A stretch of 64,000 bases of DNA from Saxidomus purpurata (Eukaryota > Mollusca > Bivalvia > Venerida > Veneridae), in NCBI GenBank assembly GCA_022818135.1, contig JAFMSR010000008.1, positions 35,822,055-35,886,054 on the forward strand, read 5' to 3'. Shown here piece after piece: positions 13,201 to 28,110 of this stretch. Position numbers and translations under genes: made by a program. The notes beneath the pieces are model-generated. The model was not told the origin of the DNA and did no database searches. It was given only the letters and a program-made list of their open reading frames with translations. Numbering within the stretch: position 1 is the stretch's first letter; the number at the start of each line of letters is the position of its first letter.

Positions 13201-16200
13201 CATTTGAAGTATCAAGAACATACCCGCTACTCGAGCAAGACAATTACTGGCAAGACGTGTCAGGCATGGAGAGTACAAACCCCGCATTTTCAGAGAAGTT
13301 ATGACGAGGACTTCCCCGAAGAAACATTATTGAGTGTACAGAACTATTGCAGAGACCCTTTCCGTGAGGGTTATCTATGGTGTTATACGATGGATGTGAA
13401 AACACGAACAGAACCATGTATAGTTGATGGTATATCATTTTACAACATGTTCGTGCATGGTAAAATCTATCTAACAGCTATACTATCTGCGTATAAAGCT
13501 CAAAGATGCTTACATTAGAAATATAAAGGATCAGGATATAGAACTTTAAGAAATCTCTAAATAGTTTTTATTCTTATATATTATTATATACCTAGCATTG
13601 ATACATACATATTTTCCGCAAAGTCATCGCCGACAAATCCGTCATTACAGATAAAGGACATTTAAAAAGCTGAATCAGTATCACCACACTACTAAATTTG
13701 GCAATTGTTTTGTAAGGACGTTACCCGTTGGGGTCTTGTTTATACAATGACGTCAAATAAATGACGTCGCATACAACACATTTTTCGTGCTAATTAGCGT
13801 TTATCCTCTATTTTATGTAAATACAATATTCATTCAAAATTAGTTCACAAAGGTATATAATAAAAGGGTCATTATTATAGAATTGTGATCCAGAAACCGG
13901 ATTAGCCCTATCCGATGTCGTATCGAGCAAATCCAGCATTATTGATCACATTATTATGCTAATAATCCTGTTAACATTTATGTACAAGTTCTGTTTTAAC
14001 TGATATATATTTTTTTCAGTTGGACCAAGTTCTGAGTGTTCTGACGTTCTTAGCAGATATAACGGGAAACAGAATACAACTGTCGGTGGAAAAGTATGTG
14101 AAAGATGGGAAAACTACAAACATGTTTTATCAGTCGACCACAGTTTTATTTCTAATGCTGAAAATTATTGTCGTGATCCTAACGAAAACGGCTTCGTCTG
14201 GTGTTTTATTCGAGAAAACGAATGGGAACCTTGCTCCATTGCTACAGAAGGTAAAATGTCACAACAGTGTAACGTGGTTCAATGCTTTGGGTATTGTATC
14301 TATTTTTTTCGTTTGTTTTATAAACGTCAAAATGTAGTTTCTCGACGTTGTTTTAGATTAACTTTACAACCATTCAATTATAATACGTCAAATAAACATA
14401 TTGCCGAGGCTGTGACTATAAATATTCATTTTCTAATAAGGAATTGTAAAATGTACATTTCAGTTCTGAGACAATTCTGCCCTATTCTGGGATACAAATA
14501 AACAAACATTTAATTAGCCCCAAATCTAGTTGTGTTTATTATTTATACTGATTTTTTAATCTCGATTGCGAACGAAGTTCTTACAACTTATATTAATTGC
14601 TCTCGAGACTCACACCAAATGGAGCCAACCTCAATAGAGATAGAGAGAGAAATGGGGAAAGAGAGAGAGGAGCAATGTGGAATTATCTGTCTTGCCTAAG
14701 GACACTATACCACTACTGTGAAGATCGAACCGGGACCCTCTCATTCCGAAGCTAACGCGCTTCTACTGCATCAAGGCGACTCCGCAACTAGCCAGGTCAT
14801 AGCATTTTAATTTGGTCAATGTCACATTAACAAAATATTGTTTTTTCTTGTCAGCTCTTCTGCTCTTAAACGATTGAAGAGATTTCAATGAAATTTGACA
14901 GAAGCTTAGTTGTGAACATTATCAGAAACATTTAGTTTATTCAAAGTCAACGTCGTCATAGCAAATATATATTTCTTCTTCTCATAAACGGCTGGAGGGA
15001 TTTTACTGTAATTAGACAGAAGTGATCAGTACCAATCCTATTTGCATGTTATTAAATAGAATTTTCTTTTTAGACATTTTCTCCTCATTAAATGTTGGAG
15101 TTTCAGTGAAATTTTGCAAAAGGCTGTTTTACTGCCTTTGAAGAAAACTTAAACAGGGAGATACTAGAAATTTTACACATTTTGTTCTTACTAATGTAAA
15201 ACGATGAAAAAAAAATCATCATAACTTTACTTATTATGCCCCTTTCGAAGAAGAGGGGTATATTGATTTGCAGATGTCGGTCGGTCGGTCGGTCGGTCCG
15301 TACATACCCAGTAGACATTACGGGGTTATGGTTTGAGTACAACTTAGCATTGTGAGGTTCTTTGAGTTCATTCCGACATTATGGGGTTAAAAATGGCATT
15401 GTGGGGTTAAAAAATTGTATTGTGGTTTTGAAAAAGATCAAAGAAAGATCAAAGGGATAACCTCACAAAGTCCGTCTGGTAAGTTCGTCCGTCCGTCCGT
15501 CCGTCCGTCCGTCCGTCCGTCTACCAACTGGTTTTCGGTTGATAACTCAAGAACGCTTGGGCCTAGGATCCTGAAACTTGATGTGGAGGTTGGTCATGAC
15601 CAGCAGAGGACTACTATTGTTTTAGATCAGTATGTCAAAGGTCAAGGTCACAGTGACAAGGAATAGTAAAACGGTTTCCGGATGATAACTTGAAAATGTT
15701 TGGGCCTAGCATCTTGAAACTTGATGTGGAGGTTTGTCATGACCAGCAGATGACCCCTATTGATTTTTGTTTAAACATATTTTATTCCCATATATACACA
15801 TGTATACACACAGTTTAACAATTACAAATATACATAATGGAAAAGGATAAGAATGAAAGACAAAATGTCTCCCAATTGATTTTGAGGTCAGTAGGTCAAA
15901 CTTCAAGGTCACGGTGACCGTAATCGTAAAACAGTTTCCGAAAGATTACTCGAGAACGCTCGGGCCTAACATCTTGAAACTTGATGTGGAGGTTGGTTAT
16001 AACCGGTAGAGGACCCGTAACGGTTTTGAGATTAGAAGGTCGAAGGTCAAGGTCACAGTGACCCGGAATTGTAGAATGGTTTCCGCTCAATAACTTAAGT
16101 TAGGAGTGACCAATTGCAATGAAATTTGGTTTGTAGGTAGTTTGCGGGGAGAGGAAGCTTGGGTTGCATTTGGGGTCACTAGGATCAAGGTCAAGGTCAC

Positions 16201-19200
16201 TGTTACTAAAAATAGAAAATGGTTTCCGCTTAATAACATGAGTTAGGAGTGACAAATTGCAATGAAACTTGGTGTGTAGGTAGCTTGCATGGAGAGGAAG
16301 ATATTTAAATATTTTTCTTTTAAATTTTATATGGTTTTAAGCAATAAAGGTCACTGTTACTTAAAATAGATTTTTTTCGATTTGTTTTATTTATAAAAAT
16401 GTTTTACGCCCAAAAAAATTTTTTAAGGTCACGGTCACCACTAAAAGGTCAAGGTCACTTCGTAAAAATGAATTTTTTTAGAATGTTTAATTTTCTTTTT
16501 TAAGTTTTTTTTTCTATTCTACATTTTCTACAGATGCCGTTTTCACGAATTTCACACTGACTTTTACTTTAAAAACTGTTCCTTACATCAAGGGGGTCAA
16601 ACGTGTTTTACAAACAGCTCTTGTTAAATATATTTGTTTGAAGAAACTATAAAGACATATTTTTGTAAATTTCTAATTAGCCAGCACTTTTTTATTTACA
16701 TTTTCTTATAAATTATTTTTCAGCATTGAACAATATTTAAAAAAGGAGATAATAGCAATTTAAGAGCTTTTGTTATTTACCTTTTAAGGTAGGTCGCGGG
16801 TTTCCCCCAGAAATCAGGTCATTTTTTTAAAAGGCAACGCAGATTTAAGATATTTTGCATGTCAACCCCGTGACTAATTGTCTTTTGTAGAAATAAAACG
16901 GTGAAGTGATATTTCCATGGAAACTGAGTTAAAAGCGCCACCTAGCGGGGAGGTGTATTTTCGTCAATTTTCCTGTTATTTTCGTTATATCTCTTTCTAT
17001 GTAGATAACGAAACGATCTAATTTTCATAAATGCAATGTCGAATCATTTATCCATCTGAACAAATAAAAATATCTAATATATTTTGCCAAAAATATGAAA
17101 AAGTGTGGATCGAACCCTGTAGGGGCGACAATTTTCGAGGCAAAAATAACTGCAAACTTGACCCATTGAGCGTCAATTGCGAAAAAAACGGAGAGAGAAT
17201 TTTTTTTAAAAGCGCTATGGATTCTTAAACCAATTTAAAGCAATTTTATCAAATAAAAAAGGGGGGTCACCGTCCTTCTTTTTGTGCCACCGAAACTATT
17301 TTGAAGTGCGAAAAACATGAGAAATGTTGCCGTAAAATACTAGATTGACGTGACGTAACTAGCTGATACTGGCGTTTTTCAGATGTTTCTTGTTAAAATT
17401 AATTACTAGCGTTGTTGTTTATTATGCAGAAGTCACTTTAGATCGATCCTTCAATGATTCATATATATGTAGTCGACAATTTAAATTTGAATGGACACCG
17501 TATTTTAATAAAATGGTAAAAATTGACCTGTGTTATAAACTAGTTCGACACCATTTTATTTACTTGTAACACGGATCTGTTGTGGTATAATGTTACATTT
17601 ATAAGCACAATACAGAAAGCATTCAACGTAAAACTGAAGAAGAAATATCATCTTACTTGCCGCATTTAGCCCATCGTAAATACAATATCTTCAATATAAG
17701 AATGGGCGCGGATATGCACATGACAACAGTGTGCATAGCGGGATTTCGGTCTAGTGATGCTTGTCAGTATGAACGTTTTATATAGAGTATTTTTCTAAAC
17801 TTTGATACAGTGTTTTATATCCTAAAAAATCGACTCAGTTAAATGCTGACAGAAAATACCTAGTTGTTTTCCGGAGAGATATAAATTGAACAACAACAAT
17901 CTTCCTGATACAGTAGCACGCAAGAAAAGATTATATTAATATGATGAAACGCGAACAATATTATCAATACATGTACCAGACAAGCGATTCAATCGGGTTA
18001 CATACGATATAACGGTTTGAATATCTTTATCATACATGTACTTAGAGACAAACCGTGTATCACAACAACATTTAAGCCGTCACTTTTATCCATCGTCGGA
18101 ACCCACGGTCTATCACGGAATTTAGTATGAATAACCTGGGTACCGAGGATGCTTTTATCATAATGAAATGCTGTCTCAGTTTTAAGAATTTTCTTTTTAT
18201 ACGGAACAGTCCAGAAAATTTCTCATTATACTCGGATATAAAACTACATTCTTCTTTGTTTTCGACAAAAACAAATAGAAAACAGCGGTATGTGCTATAA
18301 AGTAAAGAAGAACTTTTTAAAAATTGTCTTCGCCCGTCCATTGATTCGATGTGTCTGTAGTTTCCTTTCACTGGAGACGTAGTGCCACAGGTGGGCGCGT
18401 TCGCCTCAGGATCGGAAGATCCTGGTTCGATCCCCACCAGTGCCATGGCGGTTGTGTCCATACTGGCAAGACAAAACTATTTACACATGTATCTCTCTCT
18501 ATTCGTGATTGATTTCATTTGGAATGAGTCTCCAGAGCGATTATCTAAGTTGTAAGAACTTGTTTTGCAATCGAGAAAAAATAAATTAATATAAATTAAT
18601 AGTTTCCCTTCAGTTTCCATAGAGACTGTATTTTAAATATCCAAATGCCAGTAGTTGCGTTTGCTGTCAAGAAATGAAAAAACATTATACGCCTCTTCTT
18701 AAGAACCTAACCCAAAAATAAAGGGAAATAAATGAATGAACTAGTGTGGTTGGGCAAAGTCGAACCAGCTTTATTCAATAAAACATCGCTTTTACCGCAC
18801 GTTTCCCTGGCATCAAAATACGGGTATGAATTAAAAGATATTGAGCCGACTGGAGTGGTCTTTATTAAGAACAAGACATGTATGATCCAATAAATGGACT
18901 GCAATGCGAATAGAATTACCAAGGAAAAAAGATCTGATGTAAATAGTTGAGGCTACTGCTGAATACACCCTGAAACCGCATGTCCGCTTGATAACTCTTT
19001 TGTATATAAAGTGTCGTATCTATGCCCTCTCCATGCAGATATATAAAGCATATTTAACTTGCATGTATCTGATTATCTCAGCAAGTGAAGTACATGTACA
19101 GTGCACTCATATTTGCGAAAAACTATCATCTTTATATTACTAATATAAATGTTTTGAAACAAATTTATTATTGCAAATACGCGTTATCTTCAAAATTCAT

Positions 19201-22200
19201 GCCTTGAAGTTGATGCGATGGCCGCCGAGCGGTTTGAGGTGTTCGAAATTTGCATTGCTAGCCGATGACGCCGAGTCCTGACTTCTACTTTCTTATGTTT
19301 TTATATGTAAGCGCTCCATGAAGCCCACACTACTGTACAGCTCCTGGCCAGTATTACCGTAAATCGTACACTTTTTGCGGCACTCGCAAATATTATTATA
19401 CTGTTCTAAACACTATAACATAGAGTAGTTTTTTCGTCTTTTAAAAATCCATTTAATCTTCCTAAGAATGAATTGGTTTGCTTCTTCAAGTATAATGTTA
19501 AAACATTGTGTTCATTAATGAAACGAAGACGTTTAAATTGTGTTTCAAACTGAAGCCTTTTAATTCTTAATTTGATATTTTTATATCGATACGCAATTTA
19601 CTTTTTTGGACACGATATTAAGCAATATTGGCAGAGAGAAGACAACTTGAAGTCTGTGAAGCTTCTTTGATATGAAGAAAACGTTGGGGTTTTTTTAAAT
19701 GCATGTTTGTATGGCAGTAAATTGTTACTTTGATCACTTCGAATAATCGATCTAAAATGAATTCATAAAGCAACAACGCTAGTATATTTTTTTACAAGAA
19801 ACGTCTGAAAACGTCAGTATCAGCTCGTTACGTCACGTCAATTTTGTATTTTACGTCAACGTTTCTCATGTTTTTCCCACTTCAAAATAGTTTCGGTGGC
19901 ACGAAAAGAAGGACGGTGACCCCCCTTTTTTATTTGATAAAATTGCTTTAAATTGGTTTAAGAATCCATAGCGCTTTTTAAAAGAAAATCTCTCGGGCCG
20001 TTTTTTCGCAATTGACGCTAAATGCGTCAATTTTGCAGTTATTTTTGCCTCGAAAATTGTCGCCCCTACAGGGTTCGATCCACACTTTTTCATATTTTTG
20101 GCAAAATATATTAGATATTTTTATTTTTTCAGATGGATAAATGATTCGACATTGCATTTATGAAAATTAGATCGTTTCGTTATCTACATAGAAAGAGATA
20201 TGTCGAAAATAACACGAAAATTGACGAAAATGCACCTCCCCGCTAGGTGGCGCTTTTAACTCAGTTTCCATGGAAATATCACTTCACCGTATTATTTCTT
20301 CAAAAGTCAATTAGTCACGGGGTTGTCATGCAAAATATCTTAAATCTACGTTGCCTTTTAAAACAATGGCCCGACTTCTGGGGGAAACCGGCGACCTACC
20401 TTAAAAAAGGGTAAAAACAATTTCTCATAACTTCATTTATTAAATATATTTGCTTGAAAAAAAACTATTAAAGTATATATTTCTATTAACTTTAAACAGT
20501 TTTGTATTCCAGACACACAAGGTAAAGACATCTCAATAAATATAACAAATGGCATAAAAAATGGTGAAATTATTCCCTTTGAGAGCAAGTGTAATCGCCT
20601 TGTTGACTACGAGGATTTGTCAGATGAAACTAACTGCTCGAGAAGTTATACATGTAAATTGACATTTTAGTAAAATATTGATTTTCTTTTACCTTTTCGA
20701 ATAAGTGAACTATAACGTACACTGTTCAAACAGTTTATTCCAGTACTCATTGTCAAATATACATTGTCTTTGTATTGGTAAATTGTTGTTTTGTATTTAA
20801 ATATAAGTTCTGCATCCACGTATTCATCGAGCTATTTTAGTCATTAATAATATTGAAAGCTCGTTTTATTTTTGGTGTTACAAAATATACCAACATGTAC
20901 ATTTTTTCTCACCTTTTATATTTCAGCGACAAAGACATACTGTACGCAATTTTGGAACAATTTTAGTCTGCTATATAAAGCTAGCATATCAGGAATAATC
21001 TGGCCTTCATAGAGTTTTAAAGATACCATTTTTGCATTTCAGTTAACGAACTTATACCTCTACCAACTACGGAATCACATTTACCAGCAACAGTAGAAGA
21101 AACTTCATACTTTCTGTGTGGCACTAAGGAATATGTATCAATTATTGCTGTCTGTGACAGAGTTGTAGACTGTATTGATGCGTCGGATGAAATGCACTGT
21201 ACGTAAAAAAACAATCAGTGTGTCAGTGTTACTTACCTTCACAGGAACATATTTTTTCTATATTTAGAAAAATAAGTACTTTAATTTAATGCAAGCTAGA
21301 AAAATAAGAATATATTAAAGTAATTGTTATGATAGAGGTAGGATTGTTCATGCTTATTCCTTACATAACATGACATAGTCGTATGTGCGAAAATGTAGCT
21401 TCAAGAGTGTTCGAAAATGTAGCTTCAAGAGTGTTCAAAAATTTTATGACCTGTAAAAATAAATCATTTTAATATTATTAAAAGGAAAGTCTGACTTCAA
21501 ATTAATTAAATAGTATATTCAGTTCACGTACACATGTGTGGTATTTTATACATACTTTAGAATGTATAGTTAAATAGGCATTCTCTACTTCTAGCAGATT
21601 ATTTTCTCAAACCTTAAATGTGTTATAAATGTTCGTAAAACAATAAATAAAAGAAATTTCAACAAGAGCATATACATGTATACATGTAGCTAAATGCCTC
21701 GTTTACATATGGCGACATTTTGTAATAAATTGCTATCCATCCAAAATTATGAAATAAGCGTTTATGAATAACTACAACAAGTAAAAGTATGCTTATTAAG
21801 GCGTGTTTAGTTGAAACATACGCTCCTAATATATCATCATATTAGACTGCTGGAATATAACATCTTTAATTATTTGATGTTCTCAGTTGCTTCATTGTAA
21901 ATGTTTAAAACATTTACAATAAAAGAGATTGGTTAAACTAACTGTGACACCTTTCAAAGATTACTGACAAATCCCTAGTAATAATTCAAGATGATCAACA
22001 CTAGGTACAAAGAAGTTTATGTTGCTTTTCATTTATCAAAACACAGAGAAGTGGTATTATTTCAGGTCCGTCAAGATGCTCACCGAACGAATTTCGTTGT
22101 GATGATGGGGACTGTATACATATAAGTCAAGTTTGTGATTTTACAGTTGATTGTATAGATGAATCGGACGAATTTTGCAGTAAGTTTTAAATATCAAGAA

Positions 22201-25200
22201 CTTATTTAAACGTCTAGATAAAAAAAAACTAAATATGTTGGGTATAAAAATCAAAGTCTGCTTCACAAATGATGCAAACATTCAGATTTATTGAAGAAAT
22301 GTAACATATACTTTCGATGACAATGAACATTGCTGTGTTTAAATGTGTATTATCTATCTGTAATTGTAGCTTTAAGTACTACGGATCAGTATGTTTTATG
22401 TGATTTTAAAAATCCATGTGATTTTTCAGGACGCAAAGCATGTTTGAGAACAAAGTTTGAGTGCAGTAATGGACAGTGTATTGACACAGAGAACAGATGT
22501 GACGGTCTCGTTAATTGTTTTGATGGAACAGATGAACAAAACTGTGGTAATTTCTTTTTGTGAAAGAAAACTACTTTGAATTCAATGGCTTAAAATAAGA
22601 CTGCATACACCGTATTAAGCAAAGACTAGCATCATTAACTTAGGTGTAAAATTACAATATATAATTGTTTTAATTTCATCTTGCCTGTTTAAATGAGTAA
22701 AGGACCCCCAAATATGAAAACGGCCGCAGTGGTGAAAATAGTCACTCTTACCATAACCCTTAAATGTAAAATATGTAAAAAAAATATTTAAAAAAATCAA
22801 CAAAATGTTAAAAACAGTTATAAAGAGTTTACATATACGGTAAGAGTTTTACAATTATTGTTGAAAGTTTTTACTTATGTGGTAAAATTATTTCACGTTT
22901 TCAACAGTTTACCTTTGTAACCATTTTCACATTTGCGGGTCCTACTGTGAGTAATTTACAGGCCGTGCATATATATGTATGTCATCCACACTTTCAGTAA
23001 ACAGCAGTTGGCTTGAAATTTAGGCAATGTATAAATGTTTAACATGTTTTCAAAAAGAGGGTCTGTCTTTTATATACCAATACTATATATTTATGTCCGC
23101 TCGATTTGTATTAAAGTAAAGAGGAGGAGTTTTACAGATCTTAAGAACAACTGTATATTTCCTTTCTTCATTTGTCCTGGTAACTCTTTGTGAAATTTTA
23201 ACACACTTTTATCCTAACACATTTTTAACTCAGATGTTTGCAATCATGAAGATCTTTTCAACTGTGACAGTGTAAAATGCATACCTCGGCGGCTTCTCTG
23301 TGATGGTCTTGCTGACTGTGACGACAAAACGGACGAAAGCTCGTGCGTTCCCCCCTCATTCCAAACCTGCGAACAGTGGTTGGACGCTGGATACAGAAAA
23401 TCAGGAGCATACAACATCGGTCAGACATATATTTTTGTTAACTTGAAACTTGTTATAAAATATATGGCATATTATTTGAGATCTTCAAAAGGTTTGTGGA
23501 TTTGCTAAAACAATATTGTTCTGCTTTAAACATGCAAAATGACGTGATGCCTTTATAGTATTCATCTAAAACAAGTCATTGCTTATTTCCTTGGGGATTC
23601 ATGCAATAAGAAAGCAGCGAGCAAAATAAATGTAATATTAATTAGCTGTGGGACTTATGTTTACTTTTCTCATTAAACTTATATATCACGTAATTCATAA
23701 TAAAATCAGTTTAGCGATAAGTTTTGGCTAGTGTAATAAATCTTCGTAAAATCCTAAAAGAGTCACAACTTGCCTTGTTTATTGAATTTCTCATATCTAA
23801 TATTAAAATAAAATTCTAGCTCCACTTTGTTTTATTTTTTATTGTTTTCCTTTGCTTAATGTTCTGATGTGGGGTTTAGAAGCTGTCAAATATCCTGTGG
23901 AGATAGAGGGTATTAAAAGAATTCTTGTGCAAGATTCATAATTCCAGTTTGCCTCATTGTTAACTATCAGTTATAATACTATGAATTATAACTTTCTTCT
24001 TTTATTTTTATTTTCATTTCTTTTATCACGTTCCTGATATCTATGTATTTGTTTTTCTTCTCTCCAAGTGAAATGCAAAGATCGCACAGAGCATATCCTT
24101 AACATTGTTTGAGAATAATTGCCAATTGACTTGAATTTTTAAGGATAACGTAAGGCGGTACAGTGCCCAAAAACAAACGTGTACTTTCAAGCTTAAGATC
24201 AACTTTCATACCATAGTTTTCATCAAGCTTTATACCATATCAATTGTTATAAAATCGTACTCGTGCATATTATTTTTTGATTCATTTCTACAGATTATAA
24301 TAAGCATAATCAAATTAAGAGAATGTTATAGTGAAAGGGAGTAAACATTTTGCTTTGTGATTATTCCAGGCGTAATCATATGTATTAGAGATTTTGGTTT
24401 ACTTTTCAAAGATGGATTAGACATTGCTTGCAATTTTGATTTGCAAAGTGGAACTGTTACAACTGTCTTCAAAAACAGAGACTATTTGTATGATAAATTC
24501 GTGCTTTACTATGGAAATGAGAACGGCTTGGTGGATTCCTTTACTGTCCAAACAGCGCAAAACAAACTTACGAATATGATCCTCGACAATAAGTACAGAT
24601 GCTCAATGTGGGTAAATATATTCATTTTATGTGTCCCATTGAATTATAGAGTTTTTCAGTGAAATAAAAGTGAAAATCTACCATTTTTTATGTTTACTAT
24701 TTTTACTGATTGTGTATTACTCCGCGATTCATGGAGTGACGACTTGTTATTTCAATTCATATCTAATAAATTGATGTTTCAGTTTCATTGGATGATAGAG
24801 ATAGATACGACTTCTTAAATACTTTTATCTGAAATAAACTTTAGAACTATTTTGAGTTGTTTTATTAGTAATGATGGTAATAATGCGGTTGTTATTATTA
24901 TGGAGTTCTCCACGTGAAATACATGTACTATGATTCCAATTTTTTTTTATCAAAAAAACATAAAAAAGAAAAAGAAAAATGTGTTTCTTTCAGTGAAATA
25001 TCAATCTATTTCAATTATAAACACCAAAATACTGACTCACTCGACCAGCTCCCGTCCGTTCTTTATGTTGCATTGAATCGAAGAATATTTTACAGAAATC
25101 ATTTTCAAACGTATTTTTTCTTAAAAAGCATTATACAGGTGATTTTATCATACTATTTTCATTTTGAAACACTGTTTTACTGCAGCGGTCAAGACCCAAA

Positions 25201-28039
25201 TATTTTTGTTACATTCTTATCACACCTGAAATGCATTTACAAAATGACATTAATTAACTATAGCAAAAAGTATGTTTCAAAACATTAGACATTTTCATCG
25301 GTGTGGATTTTGCATAACAGCTGTTCTATTTTATTAGGATTAAACTTGTGGGTATGAGAGTGGGGAGCTGCGGTACTATTTGTTACCTGACATGAAAAAC
25401 TAATTAGGATATGTATGCTAAAGTCGTCGATTACTATGTTTTCACTTTCATTGCTAGGCATTGGCGCCGTACGTTGCAGGTTAGAATCCTTGATAATGCC
25501 TGGATTAAAAAGAAATTTCTCAAAAGGCAATGAATGTGAATAATTACATCACCATTACATACAATAATTGTTGGAAAGTTGACAATGCTTGCGTGCACGC
25601 TGTCCTTTCTAAAACAATTTTTAAGGGATTCGTTACTTTTAAGGAAATACTTAAGATTCGACATTTTAGATGCTAATGGAATATGGCCCCAGAATTTATC
25701 TTTATTTTACAATAATAACCACCTAATGACTATCTGCTGACATGTGTTAACTAAAGGTGATCACTATAAAAATAGGAACCCCGGTATAATCATGCTGTTT
25801 CCTACATATTTATGCCCCCTTCGAAGAAGAGGGGGGTGTCGGTCGGTCGGTATGTTGGTCGGTCCGTCCGTCTACAAACTGGTTTCCGGATGATGACTCG
25901 AGAACGCTTGGGCCTAGGATCTTGAAACTTGGCGTCAAGATTAGTCATGAACAGCAGAGCACCCCTATCGTTTTTAGGTCAGTATGTAAGGGAAGGTCAC
26001 AGAAAGGAATAGTAAACGGTCCGGCATTTTGAGAACCTTAGCCTACTCTGAAACTTGATGTGATTGTTGGCCATGACAAGCAGAAGCCCCTCTTGTTTTG
26101 AGGTATCATGTATGTCAATGTCAGGCACGGTGGCCCGGAGGTGACGGTTGCCTGACGACCGAACCTGGGCCTTCATTAAACTTCATGTGAATGTTGGTCA
26201 TAACCGGTAGAGGACACCTAATGATTTTAAGGTCAGTAGGTCAAAGGTCTATGTCACAGTGACCCGGTATAGTAAAACGATTTCCGGACGATAACTCGAG
26301 AACGCTCGGGCCTGTGATCTTGAAACTTGATGTAGATGTTGGTCATGACTAGTAAATGACCCCTATTGATTTTGAGGTCAAAAGAGGACAAGAAGTCTAG
26401 GTCATGGTGACCCAAATTTGTAGAATGGTTTCCGGAGCGTCAAACATTTGGTTTCCGATCAATAACTTTAGTTATAGGAATGAAACTTTGTGTGTAGGTA
26501 GCGTGCTTGCGGAGAGGGGAGTTATGAGTGATCATTTGTGGCACTAGGTAGATCACTGTAATAAAATGACAAATGGTTTCGCTCAAACTGAGTTGGGGAC
26601 TTGAAACAACTTGTGGGTAAGGTAGCTTGCATTTAGAGGAAGCTTCGGATTGCATTTAGGGTCAGTCAAGGCCAATGTCACTGTAACTTATAATAGAAAA
26701 ATGGTTTCACTCAATAACTTGAATTAGGAATGACCAATTGAAATGGAACTTGGTTTGTAGTAGCTTGCGTAAATGGGAAGCTTGGGATTGCATTGCAGGT
26801 CACTAGGGTCAAGGTCACTGTTTCTTAAACTATCTTTATATTTTTTTACATTTAGTTAATTGAGAGATGTGTGGTCAAGGTCCCTGTTAATGAAAAGTTA
26901 TTTGTTTATTTGAGGGGGGTGGGGGGTCAAGGTCCAGGTCACTGTTACTAAAAATAGATTTTTTAAATTTTAAATCTTATTAAGCAAAGAAAATCTCTTC
27001 TTTCGGGGGTGGGGGTCAAGGGCAAGATTACTGTTACTAAAAAAAATATTTATTTCTATTTTTTGTTTATTTTTAAATTGTTTCAAGCAAAAGAAAATAT
27101 TTTTTTCGGGAGGGGGGGGGGGGGGGTCAAGGTGACCGTTTTGTTTTTTGGTTGTTTTTTTCACTAGGGTCAAGGTTACTGTTACTTAAAATAGATTTTC
27201 TTCATAAATTCTAAAACTAGATTTGTCATTACCAGTGAATGACCCCTATTCATTTTCAGGTTATTAGATCTTATGCGAATTTCACAGTGACTTTTGCTTT
27301 AAAAACTGTTCATAGCATAATTCGACTTTTGCATCAATGGGGAGGAGGGGGGCATACGTGTTTTACAAACAGCTCTTGTCTATATAGAAACATTAAAGTT
27401 CATTTTCTGAAATTTATGGTCAGAATTAAAGTTTATTTGAGTAACAAACTTATGTCTATCTAGCTACATAATTATTTGAAACTAAAGTAATTAATTAAAA
27501 CAGCAGGGCTTCTGTAGGGTTGGCTTCCTTCTATAAAATGATCATAGAAAAGCTTATAAAAAGCCATAATTATATAAACATGAGTTGGAGTATGTGAACA
27601 ATTTTTTTTATAAATGGCCAGCCATTAAATTTTAAATAAAAATTGTCCCTTAAAAAATTGCATTTGGCTCTTTTCACGATATAATAGATATAAAAATTGA
27701 CAAAACATTTTTCATTGAAACCAGCAGTAACTATTCCATTTTAATTAATGACAAATAAAAAAGACTCGTTGCTCCCTTCCATAATAAGGTCTCAAGGATT
27801 TGAGGTTGTTCTTTTTTGTATTCCCCTTAATTTGATTACTAGTTACAGAATTTGTTTTAAGAGGGGACACTCTCTACAATTAACAGATTATAAAATTCTA
27901 CAATAATGCGTTCAATGAACATAAAATGATACATAAAAACAATTTCAAAGACCTTCATATATCAAAATACTTCATTTTAGCACAAAATTAAAAAAAAAAC
28001 CCTTTTTTTAAAATTCCCTTCCCCCCCTTTTTTTTTAAA

Positions 28040-28110
<71 letters not shown>

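Noticed and set aside
15280..15525. CRISPR-like short repeats
   Set aside because: The GGTC and GTCC runs are simple microsatellites at the head of a dispersed repeat in eukaryotic DNA.
18072..18461. 129-codon ORF on the minus strand
   Set aside because: It overlaps the SINE head at 18375 and the interior of the foldback element; no domain, no splice context.
17031..20093. ORFs at 17031-17228 (+) and 19866-20093 (-)
   Set aside because: They lie in the inverted arms of the same foldback element and are mirror images in different frames, with no protein family.
24914..25288. 124-codon plus-strand ORF
   Set aside because: Phe/Tyr-rich translation of AT-rich intron DNA directly after exon 17; the receptor frame does not need it.
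25285..25664. Overlapping minus-strand ORFs of 76-81 codons
   Set aside because: No recognisable domain; they overlap each other in different frames in intronic DNA.
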